Source of the DNA: Adineta vaga
Taxonomy: Eukaryota > Rotifera
Direction: 5' to 3'
DNA: 64,000 nt
Assembly: GCA_021613535.1 (NCBI GenBank)
Contig: CP075492.1
Coordinates: 19,344,001 to 19,408,000, forward strand
Shown here: positions 35,804 to 45,245 of the stretch, one piece after another
Layout: every line of letters begins with the position of its first letter
Numbering within the stretch: position 1 is the first letter of the stretch
Position numbers and translations under genes: made by a program
Notes under the pieces: generated by a model
Database searches by the model: none
Told to the model about the DNA's origin: nothing
The model's input: the letters and a program-made list of their open reading frames with translations, nothing else

Positions 35804-36400
35804 CAGTACTTCTCCCTAATAACGACACTAAAATGAAATTTTATTTTGTTTTTGTTCACGTTCATCTATTTTACGACCGATTTCGAACAACTTTATATTT
35901 GGGGAATCTTTGGATGACGCTCTTTCGAATGGTATATTTTCGATCCCTTTTCTCATATATTTTCATGGAGATATCACCGGTCTACGATCGTGATGTCTTG
36001 GTGTCGTTATTACGTTCTACTTCCGTAATAACGACACTCAGCTATTTTTTCGCCCTAATAACGACATCCAGCTAAAAAAAAGTTGATGTATTCTTCATCA
36101 AATATATCTTTTGATAGAAATAAAAGTTAAATTAATGAGCGATTTTACTGCCGATTTTTAATATTAAACTAAAATATGTTCACATTTTCGTTACTCTAGA
36201 TGGCGTATGTGGAAAGTAATTTTATTCGTTCTATTCATTTAACGGTTTAACCTCATATTCAATTAGATACTATCTACTATAATCGATCATCCTATTTATG
36301 CGATAGATGTTAAGAAAACTGAATAATATCATACACACAAATGATATGACGAATGAATTTGATATTTCTATTCAAATAAAGATTTTTGAAAGAAAATAAA
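35804..36400 (+). repeat. left terminal inverted repeat of the pogo-like element
   Basis: Starts CAGTACTTCTCCC and ends at ...GAAAGAAAATAAA. The 80-codon open frame inside it appears in both arms and is a by-product of the repeat, not a gene. Confidence 0.85.
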
Positions 36401-36476
36401 TTGATCATTTGTTTGAAATTGTACATGTTTTTCTGTTAAATTTTTGTTTAGATAATCGACAGAAATTTGTATCTGG

Positions 36477-36806
36477 ATGTCAAAAGTACGCCAACGTGGT
36501 CTTTATCCAAAAGAAAATATTATGAAGGCAGTAACTGCAGTCCTAAATGGCGAAATGACATCGTTGAAAGCATCAGATGAATATCATGTTCCACCAGGTA
36601 CAATTCGAACACATGTCAGGAACCTTTCATTAGGTGTTGGAGGCGGTCGTCGGTGTTATTTAACTCATAAACAAGAATGTTATTTAGTCGATATGATCAA
36701 GGGATTGGAAATCATTGGTGTACGTTTAACAAAATCTGTTTTAAAAAAGGTTCTTGGTGAATACATCAAACTTGTTTCGAATGATTCGCGTTTTAAAAGT
36801 AAATAG
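36477..36806 (+). CDS. transposase N-terminal exon (psq helix-turn-helix)
   Basis: 109 residues from the ATG at 36477. Residues 10-50 (PKENIMKAVTAVLNGEMTSL then ASDEYHVPPGTIRTHV) are a pipsqueak/CENP-B type helix-turn-helix, used by pogo-like transposases to bind their ends. LTHKQECYLVDMIKGLEIIG then begins the CENPB-type second half, cut off at SRFKS. A possible donor (AAAA|GTAAATAG) at 36799 could splice to an acceptor near 37419, but even so the catalytic DDE domain would be missing. Confidence 0.75.
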   Translation: MSKVRQRGLYPKENIMKAVTAVLNGEMTSLKASDEYHVPPGTIRTHVRNLSLGVGGGRRCYLTHKQECYLVDMIKGLEIIGVRLTKSVLKKVLGEYIKLVSNDSRFKSK

Positions 36807-37419
36807 TCCATTTACCAATTGTCTCTCTCTTAAGTCTTATTTTTAAAATTTGAGAGTGAACAGATAATATATGGATGTTTAGTTTGCTATTAATCAGTAC
36901 TGTTGAAAGCGACGCATAGCTATAAATTGCTTAAAAGATATTGATACAAGTGTCTATTCGCCAAGCATTAATTAATAGTTGCTGTTTTTTATATAGTTTT
37001 TAAATATTATAAAGGAAGTTATTATTGATTCTATAAAAAATAATCATTTATGTTGTCAATATAAGTATTGAATATTAAATCTTTAACTGTCTACAAGGTT
37101 TTCTTTTTCGTTACAGACACTCTTTCTGTCTAATATTGTAGTCAAGAAGCATAAAAATACAGAACTACTGTTTGCATAAAATATTATGATGTAACCAAAA
37201 AATTCCTACTTGTATGAAAAGAACTGTCACAGATTGATAATAGGAAATAATTAAGTATCTTAGAAAAGGACAATGAAACTGGACAATAATTATATCTTAT
37301 TCGGAAGAACATTTGAAATTGATTAATTGAAAACAGTATGAAATGAAAACAAATTAGATTTCTGGAATTTATTATCAGCATCCTTCTTCCTTAATCTTAG
37401 TTCTGATTTTTATAATTTT

Positions 37420-37840
37420 AGTGTGGCAAAAAAGAAATGGCGTTCTATCGTAGGAAATTATTTTCGAAAAACTCAAAGAAAATCTATTAGAAAGATTGAT
37501 TTTCCAAAATTATTAAATGGACTTTATCAAAGTTCATTCACAACAGCATCTGTTTCTGGTGGTTTTCGACAAGGTGGTGTTTGGCCATACAATGCTGATG
37601 CTATGAAAGAGAAGGTAGTGGGCTATCGATCCTCACGTAATCATGGCAATACAAACAAGTCAGTTACAGCAACATCATTTCATTCCTAAAGTCATTAGTT
37701 TTAGTTCATCGGCAATGGATATTTTATCATCATTACAAAATATCGTACAATCAGCTAATGTTCATACAACAACTTCTATTGGTCAATCTATTACAACTCA
37801 ACGTACTACTGAGTGAGTATATTTCGATTTTTTGTATAGT
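37420..37840 (+). pseudogene. transposase C-terminal part
   Basis: After a pyrimidine tract and AG at 37419, the frame reads KKKWRSIVGNYFRKTQRKS and SGGFRQGGVWPYN, the end of pogo/Tigger DDE transposases (the F-R-x-G-x-x-P-x-N motif). A frame change near 37660 continues as FIPKVISFSSSAMDILSSL to a stop near 37817. The catalytic aspartates upstream are absent. A low-complexity Ser/Thr-rich frame at 38385-38738, ending KRKANEKQLKNSRKK, is probably the basic tail. Confidence 0.65.
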
Positions 37841-38384
37841 GTACAATCATAGTCTCAGGGTATGAGCTTGCAATTGTTTTACCTATTCTTATATCAATCG
37901 GAATGATTTACAGTAAGTCACAGTTCTGAAATTACAAACAGTCTGAAGGCAGCTTTATTTTTCACCTATTCTATTACGATAATTTTGTCATTAAATATGA
38001 TATAAACAAATATCTGCCTAAATATATTATCCAAAATCATGTTCTACAAGTTTATCTAACACATCTCTGACACCAAGTTCATGATTAATTGGACTTTCTA
38101 ATCAAATTTTTCTTTTATTCTCTGGCTAATTGTTTAAACAAAAGGTCTTCTTTGGAAGAAAAAGTTCACCAAGCACTATACACCGTATAGTATCTTTTAT
38201 ATTTCATACTTAGTTCAATTCAAATTCCATCACATCGACAACATACATTTGATGATTCAGACAGTGATGGAAGGTATAAAACGAATTCATATGGAGTTGT
38301 ACTAACTCATATAATTTGCCCTATATTTTAGTAATGATGATGAATCTATGAATGTTTCGTTACAGAATTTTCGATTAACAAACA

Positions 38385-38738
38385 ATGACTCATCTAATTC
38401 AGGTTCGACTCAAACATTTTCTTTTAAAGCTTATTTATCCCTTAGATACTCTAGATTCAGACGAAAATTTCGATTTCTCGATCAACCAACATTCTAATCA
38501 TTCCAATAGTTCATCATCTACAACAAAAATATTAAAAAGTCCAGCAACAGCTGCTAAATCGATTATTCTAACCTATTCACAAAATAAAACTATCTCAACC
38601 TCATCTCAACTACCTAAAACATCTACACGAGTACCTACAGAGCGCAAATACGGTGAAGTAGTCACAAACGGAAATTTGCTTAACGAATTGAAAAGAAAAG
38701 CAAATGAAAAACAATTAAAGAATTCTAGAAAGAAATAA
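38385..38738 (+). pseudogene. Ser/Thr-rich basic tail, probable transposase 3' exon
   Basis: An open stretch of 117 codons inside the pogo-like element with DSDENFDF, many Ser/Asn/Thr residues and a strongly basic end (LKRKANEKQLKNSRKK). It follows intron-like AT-rich sequence. The role is inferred from position only. Confidence 0.4.
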
Positions 38739-39046
38739 ACTTAATTCTTCTTTCGAATAAGTAAAATACGAGTGCACATTTTTTTAACTCTTTTTTTCTC
38801 ATTATCTGTACATATGTCAATATATCATTGTCATTTTTTGAATGTATCTTGTTATCTTACCACTTTTTTTCGTGCATATTTTATATTCACTATTATGAGT
38901 ATCTCTTGTTCTTTACGCCATATCCTCATTATCATATATATTATTTTTCCTTTTTTACTTTCTTTGATGCTGCGAGAAAAACAACTTGACTTTTAAAAAT
39001 TAATACAACATGAAGTTCAACAAAACAAATTAATACGAACGCAATG

Positions 39047-39643
39047 TTTATTTTCTTTCAAAAATCTTTATTTGAATAGAAATATCAAATTCATTCGTCA
39101 TATCATTTGTGTGTATGATATTATTCAGTTTTCTTAACATCTATCGCATAAATAGGATGATCGATTATAGTAGATAGTATCTAATTGAATATGCGGTTAA
39201 ACCGTTAAATGAATAGAACGAATAAAATTACTTTCCACATACGCCATCTAGAGTAACGAAAATGTGAACATATTTTAGTTTAATATTAAAAATCGGCAGT
39301 AAAATCGCTCATTAATTTAACTTTTATTTCTATCAAAAGATATATTTGATGAAGAATACATCAACTTTTTTTTAGCTGGATGTCGTTATTAGGGCGAAAA
39401 AATAGCTGAGTGTCGTTATTACGGAAGTAGAACGTAATAACGACACCAAGACATCACGATCGTAGACCGGTGATATCTCCATGAAAATATATGAGAAAAG
39501 GGATCGAAAATATACCATTCGAAAGAGCGTCATCCAAAGATTCCCCAAATATAAAGTTGTTCGAAATCGGTCGTAAAATAGATGAACGTGAACAAAAACA
39601 AAATAAAATTTCATTTTAGTGTCGTTATTAGGGAGAAGTACTG
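39047..39643 (-). repeat. right terminal inverted repeat of the pogo-like element
   Basis: Reverse complement of 35804-36400 with, as far as I could compare by eye, one base change. Confidence 0.85.
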
Positions 39644-39765
39644 TATATATTTTTTCACTAAATAATTATTTAATCAACATAAATTAAATTTCGTTTATTC
39701 ATTACCTTTGATATATATTCATGTTCTTAATTATTTATAAAATATAATAAAATAATTGAAATACA

Positions 39766-39930
39766 AGTAACGCTCGTCGGGCCGACTCACTTAACCCTCG
39801 ACTGTGGAGAACGGGTATTTTCAGCTTGACTCGAGAATGAGATGAATTGATCTGGAAACTTAAGATACGAGAAAACGGCTTGCATGTTATTGTCAAAATA
39901 TGTAACCGCCTTCGAAAACAGAATGTTAAC
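39766..39930. repeat. dispersed repeat shared with 13917-14062
   Basis: Same ordered words as the copy at 13917 (AAGTAACGCTCGTCG, TAACCCTCGACTGTGGA, ACGAGAAAACGGCT). This copy runs straight up to the CCCACA array. Confidence 0.7.
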
Positions 39931-39955
39931 TTTTTTTGTGACATCAGTTTCATCC

Positions 39956-40011
39956 AACACCCACACCCTCACCCACACCCACACCCACACCCACACCCAC
40001 ACCCACACCCT
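39956..40011 (-). repeat. interstitial telomere-like (CCCACA)n array
   Basis: About eight CCCACA hexamers with one CCCTCA variant, the longest regular run of this unit in the window. The complement is (TGTGGG)n, the hexamer reported for bdelloid telomeres. The C-rich strand reads 5' to 3' on the plus strand, so the array would cap DNA lying to its right. That DNA begins mid-repeat in an FG-GAP reading frame. Confidence 0.8.
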
Positions 40012-40170
40012 CTCAATACAGGCAACGGCAAGTTTCTTTCTCCAGTTACTTATTCAACTGGTGCGTATCCAAATGCATTAGCAATCGTTGACGTGAATAA
40101 TGATAATAAACCCGATATTATTGTTACTAACTGTGATGATAATGACGTTGGCGTTTTCTTACAATATTAA
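40012..40170 (+). pseudogene. FG-GAP/VCBS repeat fragment
   Basis: Reads NTGNGKFLSPVTYSTGAYPN, ALAIVDVNNDNKPDIIVTN, then NDVGVFLQY and a stop: just over one FG-GAP repeat and a C-terminus like that of the intact gene at 59782. There is no start; the frame is fused directly to the telomere-like array. A truncated relic. Confidence 0.75.
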
Positions 40171-40867
40171 AATTTATTTATCAATGTTTTACTGCAAGAT
40201 TTGGGATAATATTTCTATTAGATCATACATAATTCTTTTTAATCAATATCATAAATTTAAATAAATCTTTATCTGAGCTTTTAGTTCTCTTTTTTTCTTG
40301 TTCAGCTGTTAAAAGTACAATTTAGACTTACTCATTTATCTCATCATGTGAATTAATGCGTGACTGTATCTTTTCAAATATTATACAAAAGGATCAGAAA
40401 TATTCTCCATCCAATAATCTTTGAGAGAAATCATAACGTATGCAAAACATTCGATTTGAAAATGCGAACAGATCACATGGATATTTCATACAGCCAAAAA
40501 TTAAATTAATTTTCTAGAGATAAAAATTTCAAAAATAAATTGTCGAAAAGCTATTTTCATTACTTAGTTTGTGTATCATTCAAAATTATCATGATCGACT
40601 AATTATTGCTTGCGGAAAAAATTTAGCTCTCATTCACACAATCGCTTTGTTTCGTGGTCCAATCTTTGTCCATCAGCAAGATGATACGGATGAATATTCG
40701 GTATCAGAGATGTTACTATATAATTCAATTAACACCTTCATTCATTAATTCACACTTATTTTCCAATTAGATACGCATGTGCATATCGATACATACATTG
40801 TTCTCTTCTTATATATAAATAGAGTGAAAAGATAATATATTCGTCCATACTACAAGAAAAAGAAATA
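40171..40867. other. AT-rich spacer with TATA box
   Basis: No gene. TATATAAAT at 40812-40820 is the likely core promoter of the peptide gene at 40868. Confidence 0.55.
40812..40820 (+). promoter_or_regulatory. TATA box of the first cysteine-rich peptide gene
   Basis: TATATAAAT, 47 nt before the start codon. Predicted from sequence only. Confidence 0.5.
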
Positions 40868-41133
40868 ATGAAATACTCTACTATTTTTGTTATATGTTTA
40901 GTGTTTCTTATGATATCAACTATTGTTGTATTTGCAGGTAAGAAAATACTCTAATCCTTATAATTATCTTTAGTTTTTTAGTAGATAATAATTCAACTGA
41001 AGTAAAACATAATAAACGATATAGGAATAAACGATCTGATTGTCGCTCGGATGGGTGTCCAGATAGTTTAAATTGTGAAATGTGTTGGTTCAGTTGGATG
41101 TGTGGTCGACGAGGTCATAGCACATATTGTTAA
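40868..41133 (+). CDS. small secreted cysteine-rich peptide precursor 1
   Basis: 73 residues from two exons (40868-40937 and 40982-41133; a 44-nt intron, GTAAGA...TTTTAG, phase 1). Residues 1-23 are a strong signal peptide ending VVFA. A short basic propeptide follows and ends in NKR, a dibasic site for furin/PC-like proteases. The predicted mature part is about 32 residues with six cysteines spaced C-x4-C-x5-C-x2-C-x5-C-x8-C and aromatic/basic residues (CWFSWMCGRRG), i.e. three likely disulphides. This layout is shared by defensin-like antimicrobial peptides, knottin-like toxins and some signalling peptides, and I cannot tell which. A second precursor of the same design lies 830 nt downstream on the same strand. 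Confidence 0.75.
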
Positions 41134-41362
41134 TTAAAATAATATTCACGATAAAAAATATGTAGAAAGACAATATCAAATTTCTTTATTTTCGTGAAAT
41201 GTAGAAATAAATAAATATATATATATATATATGATTATACAATAGTTATTCACCTACAAGTTTTATCTATCTGAAAATATATTTTGTAATACACACCTTC
41301 GTCATTATATACTTTTGAGAAGTTTCTGTTAAACACCTATAGATATAATTTCAACAGTAAAT

Positions 41363-41415
41363 CTTGAGGGTATGGGTGTTGATGCATCCTATCTTCTATC
41401 GCCCACACCCTCAAG
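41363..41415. repeat. TGTGGG-type hairpin, well preserved
   Basis: CTTGAGGGTATGGGTG and GCCCACACCCTCAAG; both ends show the full CTTGAGGG/CCCTCAAG border. Confidence 0.8.
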
Positions 41416-41881
41416 AATGGAAATCATCGAAATTTAATTTATTCATTGATTGTTAATCGAAAATATTTCTGTTTTGATGATGAATTATCTATTTCAATGT
41501 CTGGTAAGTAATTATTATTGAAAATGTTTTGTTAAAGTTAATATTTAAAAAAAATCCCCTTATCTTTTTGAGGGTATTCTCTTTGTGATAGAAAATTATT
41601 GCTTATGGAAAATAAAATAGATTACATTTTGACCTTATTCCATGTTTTATTATGTGATAAATAGCTTTGCTATACCCTCAGAATAAATGTGAATATACAT
41701 TCAGAGTCTAATCCTAACAACACCGGTACTGTGATGTTTGCTGCATAAAACCTTTTCACCGTTTTATGAAATATCAATTACCTCTTATCTTCTTTTGCCG
41801 CCATAAAGCAGTTAATCTCTTTCAATTTTTAAGAGATTAGTTTCACTGAGACTCTTCATGATTAGATGATTTGAGTATCAA

Positions 41882-41889
41882 TATAAAAG
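41882..41889 (+). promoter_or_regulatory. TATA box of the second cysteine-rich peptide gene
   Basis: TATAAAAG, 77 nt before the preferred start at 41967 and only 14 nt before the alternative upstream start at 41904, which argues for the downstream ATG. Confidence 0.5.
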
Positions 41890-41966
41890 CTAAGTTTTGA
41901 ATCTTGATGAATACCATTCATATATTCACATTTATCTATCACTCATTTGTCAAGTCTCGAACAGTA

Positions 41967-42221
41967 ATGAATAAAACTAGACAATTGATTGTCTTGATCA
42001 TTTTATTAGTATCGTTGATAACAAGTACTATGACTCGTCATACAGACAATCAAGCAAACATAAATAAACGTTTTCATCATTTAACAAATCATTCATCTGA
42101 TCATTTTTGTCGAGTTTATTGTCGTCGTCCTTGTGGTGATTGTTTTGATCTTCATCAATGTAATTGTGAAATCAATGATTATTTTTGTCTTGATGATTGT
42201 GCTGCTCGTTGTGGTTGTTAA
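41967..42221 (+). CDS. small secreted cysteine-rich peptide precursor 2
   Basis: 84 residues, one exon. The ATG at 41967 is chosen over the in-frame ATG at 41904 because it puts a signal peptide (LIVLIILLVSLITSTMT) at the N-terminus and fits the TATA position. A propeptide follows and ends in INKR. The predicted mature chain is about 50 residues, begins with a His-rich stretch (FHHLTNHSSDHF) and has ten cysteines: C-x3-C-x3-C-x2-C-x5-C-x1-C-x6-C-x3-C-x3-C-x1-C. The precursor design matches the gene at 40868, but the cysteine frame is different, so if related they have diverged far. Extracellular defence, venom-like or signalling functions are all open. No known family recognised. Confidence 0.75.
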   Translation: MNKTRQLIVLIILLVSLITSTMTRHTDNQANINKRFHHLTNHSSDHFCRVYCRRPCGDCFDLHQCNCEINDYFCLDDCAARCGC

Positions 42222-42787
42222 CGTACAACATCTATTATATTCATGAGATAGGTACATGTATTACTCAAAGTTATTACCTATTTTAATAATAAGACTATGT
42301 CAAAAGAAAACATTCATATTTCAACATAATTGAATTTTAGACAATATATTTTACTCTTACTTTTACGTATTGAAATCGAAACTATCTGATAAAACTTTTG
42401 AACAAGATCTAGACATGTCGTGAATTCCTTGATTCATGTTCATTTTCAATTCAAACTATCATTTCACAAGTGAAATACATTCTTCTCAATAGGAGAGACA
42501 ATATTCTTAACCTCAAATACTTTTCGTATTTTTCAGTTCACACACAATTGTTGATGATTATGCTCTTATAATCCTTTCTACTTTTCTTTTATTCAATTAT
42601 CATGAACAAAGAAACCTGTTAAGTTGGGTGTTTCTATATCTAAACGAAAAGCAAATTAAAAAAAATGAAGTATTCATTGAGCAGGAACTCGTTAATTTTC
42701 ATGTACTTTTTCAATAATGCTAACTAAGCTCCAAACAAGTGAAAAGATACTATCTTCAACACCCACCCACCCACACCCTCAAGATTT
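42222..42787. other. spacer with CCCACA-rich arm
   Basis: AT-rich; a C-rich arm at 42757-42783. No gene. Confidence 0.5.
42757..42783. repeat. CCCACC/CCCACA-rich half-hairpin
   Basis: CACCCACCCACCCACACCCTCAAG, the right border of the hairpin family without a clear left arm. Confidence 0.55.
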
Positions 42788-43826
42788 TCATTCTAATACA
42801 CCAACCCAGTTGAGACTCCATCTGTAGGTTTTCGAATAATTTTGTACGATGGTGAAGATATATGATATAATTGGAGCAAGGAAGACTTGGAATGAATCCT
42901 TCGTTGGAAAATAAATAGAAGTATAACCACCAGTTCCGACATGTGCGCCATCACCACCTAAACTCGTGAAATATAATGGAGTGGAATTAAAATTACAATG
43001 ACTCGTATTGATGTTCATGGTATAGTCAAGATTGATGTTTATATACCATAGTGTCTATGATGAAACATCAGAACAAACATATGATTGTCTAGTTGTTGCA
43101 ACTGAAGAAAATATAATACAAAAATTTCAAATTACTCTCGATGTTTATAACAAAAAGTTAGTTTTCATCCGAAATTCTATTCACCTGTTGTTGTTGTTGT
43201 TGTGGTCGTTTGTGTTGTAACTTTATTCATAAAGAAAGAAAAAGAGTATTGATAATAGAAGAAGTATTGGTTTTTACTATTTCCTGTCGATGATGCTGTT
43301 GTTGTTATTGATTTTCGAATTGAAGTCACAAGCAGATATATGACAACTAGAAGGAGTGTTAAAGAAACGACAGTAAGCCAAATTTTCATAACTATCAAAG
43401 AATATTCTAAACGTCGGGTTCCTTGATGAAAAGTATCATTAGATTTTTCGACGTTTCTATACATACAAATATAAGATAAAAAAAAAGCGTATTAGTGATT
43501 TCGTACTAACTTGGATTCAAATGGTTGGTCAGATGTACTTTTGAATTGTTCGTGATGAATCGAAGATATTTCTGTATTTTTTGTTCCAAATGATGAATTG
43601 ATATTTTCAAATAATGGTAATGATCCATGTGATGATAATTCAGGTTCGTTGGGTATCGATCGTTTTCTGATCTTTCGTGGATGTCGTTCATGTTTGATAG
43701 GTTTAACCTGATGGGGAAAAAAAAGTAGAATTCAATATATTTTTGTAATAAAAATACTTGATTAGCCCATTTTTTTAAAGTTGGTTTTGGAACAAATGCA
43801 GCTGTAACAAATTGTGTTTTATTCAT
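42788..43826 (-). pseudogene. type II membrane protein with beta-sandwich tail, nonsense codon
   Basis: Five exons on the complement: 43758-43826, 43511-43707, 43278-43456, 43185-43220, 42788-43101, with phase-matched introns. The N-terminus is cytoplasmic and basic (KPIKHERHPRKIRKRS), with no signal peptide. One transmembrane helix follows (IWLTVVSLTLLLVVIYLLV), then a short poly-Thr stalk, then an extracellular module with SHCNFNSTPLYFTSLGGDG and WSLNWVGVL, a pattern I associate with an unnamed animal extracellular domain. The last exon has an in-frame TAG at 43055-43057, 15 codons after the splice. Alternative splicing around it does not restore phase. It is either a young pseudogene, a readthrough stop or a sequence error. 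The cysteine in the module is kept. Confidence 0.6.
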
Positions 43827-44014
43827 TTCTACGAATTTTCGATAAGAAATGAAGTAGAGTAGTGATATGTTAATAGGAAAAAACAATACAGTGTCCTTTT
43901 CTTTTCAATAACAATCATAAATTATTTTATGACGAAATAACACATTATTAAAGGAGACAATCATGTATACTTTATGTAAACATAAATTGAAGTATATAAT
44001 ATATTGTATCTTGA
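43827..44014. promoter_or_regulatory. divergent intergenic region
   Basis: 188 nt separate the minus-strand membrane protein from the plus-strand F-box start, so any shared promoter lies here. TATATAATATATTG at about 43994 could serve the F-box gene. Confidence 0.35.
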
Positions 44015-44340
44015 ATGATGATATTTGAGGATTTACCAAATGAAATTCTTCTTGAATGTTTTGATTATTTGAATGCACCGCATATTTTTCATTCATTTAC
44101 TCGATTAAATTATCGTTTTAATCAATTAATTGAAAATATTTCATTAAATTTCGATGGTAGAAATATTTCCAAATCATTATTTGATCAATTTTGTATTCAA
44201 ATATTATTAAATCCAATAATTAAAAAGCAAATTCATTCAATTGTTCTATCGAATGATCCAATAGGTATGCAAAGTCAAGTATTTCTTTCATTTCCTTTAC
44301 TTAAGGATTGTTCATCTCTTCGAGGGTGTAATAGTCGATA
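44015..44340 (+). pseudogene. truncated F-box protein
   Basis: Starts MMIFEDLPNEILLECFDYLN, a canonical F-box (residues 5-45), followed by SFTRLNYRFNQLIENISLNF and the early part of the usual downstream region. The frame ends after 108 codons at a GAGGGTGTAATAG segment that looks like one arm of the TGTGGG-type repeats. Relatives in this style are several hundred residues long, so the gene is cut off. Directly after the break an FG-GAP frame begins, making a chimaeric junction at about 44323-44345. Confidence 0.65.
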
Positions 44341-44344
44341 ATAA

Positions 44345-44600
44345 CACATTTCCTACTCAAGATACTTACCCAAAAGCATTGGCTGTCATTAACGTGAACG
44401 CCGACAATGAATCCGATATCGTGATCTCAAATTTTGGTTCAGATAATGTCGGCATTCTTTTCAATACAAGCAACGGCACTTTTCTTTCTCCAGTTACTTA
44501 TTCAACTGACATTAAGCCAAACTCACGTCAGTAGTATAGTATCCTATGTGAATAACGACAGTTTATCTGATATTGTTGTAGTAAACGAGAATGGATGGGT
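44345..44600 (+). pseudogene. FG-GAP/VCBS repeat fragment
   Basis: Reads YPKALAVINVNADNESDIV, NFGSDNVGILFNTSNGTF and LSPVTYSTDIKPNS, then stops at about 44534; a neighbouring frame continues VSYVNNDSLSDIVVVNENG. About two FG-GAP units with a frameshift. It has the same LSPVTYST wording as the fragment at 40012, so both come from one parent that differs from the intact gene at 59782 (SAKTDYATG). Followed by a CACCCACACCC arm. Confidence 0.7.
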
Positions 44601-44646
44601 GATGGTGAGACTTTTCTCTTCACACTCACCCACACCCACACCCTTT
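44593..44646. repeat. TGTGGG-type hairpin
   Basis: GGATGGGTGATGGTGAG faces CACACTCACCCACACCCACACCC. Lies at the broken end of the FG-GAP fragment. Confidence 0.6.
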
Positions 44647-45245
44647 TACCATTTATTTTTATATGGGAAGTGGTCACAACACTATGCAAATAGTTCGAAC
44701 AATTGTTTATCAAGGATTTATTCATTCTTGACGATAAGACGAGTGAGAGCAAAAATACTTTTACGACAATCGTATTGTATTAATCCTTTCGTTTCAATCA
44801 TAAAGATATCATAAATGAGAGTTATTGCCATGTTCTTTTAAATATCAAGTACCTCTTCAGTAAATATAAACGGCTAAAAATCGACTGAAGAACAATTATC
44901 TATAAAATATTTCCTAATATCATATTCAGATCATTCTAGAACTTATTAAGATTAGCTTTTCCAACTGAAATTCATCGCAACTTCATGAGGATATGTAATA
45001 TAAATTCAATCATATCCAAAAACTCAAGATTGGAATAATAAGAACAATAGAATATTTTTATCCATAAATGAAAATATTTCTTTCATAAAACGGAAAAAAT
45101 CGTATTTGATATAAAAATAAACATGAGTTGTCAAGAAACATATCAGATATATTTTGGGAATAATCTCAACATTATAATTCAATGAAAGATTCAAATCAGA
45201 TGTATCGAAAAGGTTTATAAAATTTACTTAATACGATAAATCATA
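44647..45245. other. AT-rich spacer
   Basis: No gene or repeat recognised. Confidence 0.5.

Larger units (their letters stand above)
35804..39643. mobile_element. pogo/Tigger-like DNA transposon, internally deleted, 0.6-kb TIRs
   Basis: 3,840 bp flanked by TA on each side (35802-35803 and 39644-39645). Both ends begin CAGTACTTCTCCCTAATAACG. The inverted ends are about 597 bp each (35804-36400 and 39047-39643), and over the stretches I compared they differ at only one base (CCTCATATTC versus CCGCATATTC), so insertion or arm homogenisation is recent. The word TAATAACGACA occurs three times near each end, once inside an imperfect palindrome, and may be a transposase-binding site. Inside are an N-terminal helix-turn-helix exon and C-terminal transposase pieces, but no DDE core, so the element needs a helper. 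Confidence 0.88.
41134..41966. other. spacer between the two peptide genes
   Basis: An AT tract at about 41211-41232, a well-formed hairpin at 41363-41415, and TATAAAAG at 41882-41889 before the second gene. No other gene. Confidence 0.55.

Noticed and set aside
35833-36075. An 80-codon open frame found identically at 35833-36075 and on the minus strand at 39372-39614
   Set aside because: It lies in the inverted ends of the pogo-like element and is duplicated with them; no start context, domain or splice signals. Treated as a by-product of the TIR.
39787-40008. Frame encoding WVWVWV on the minus strand
   Set aside because: Translation of the telomere-like array.
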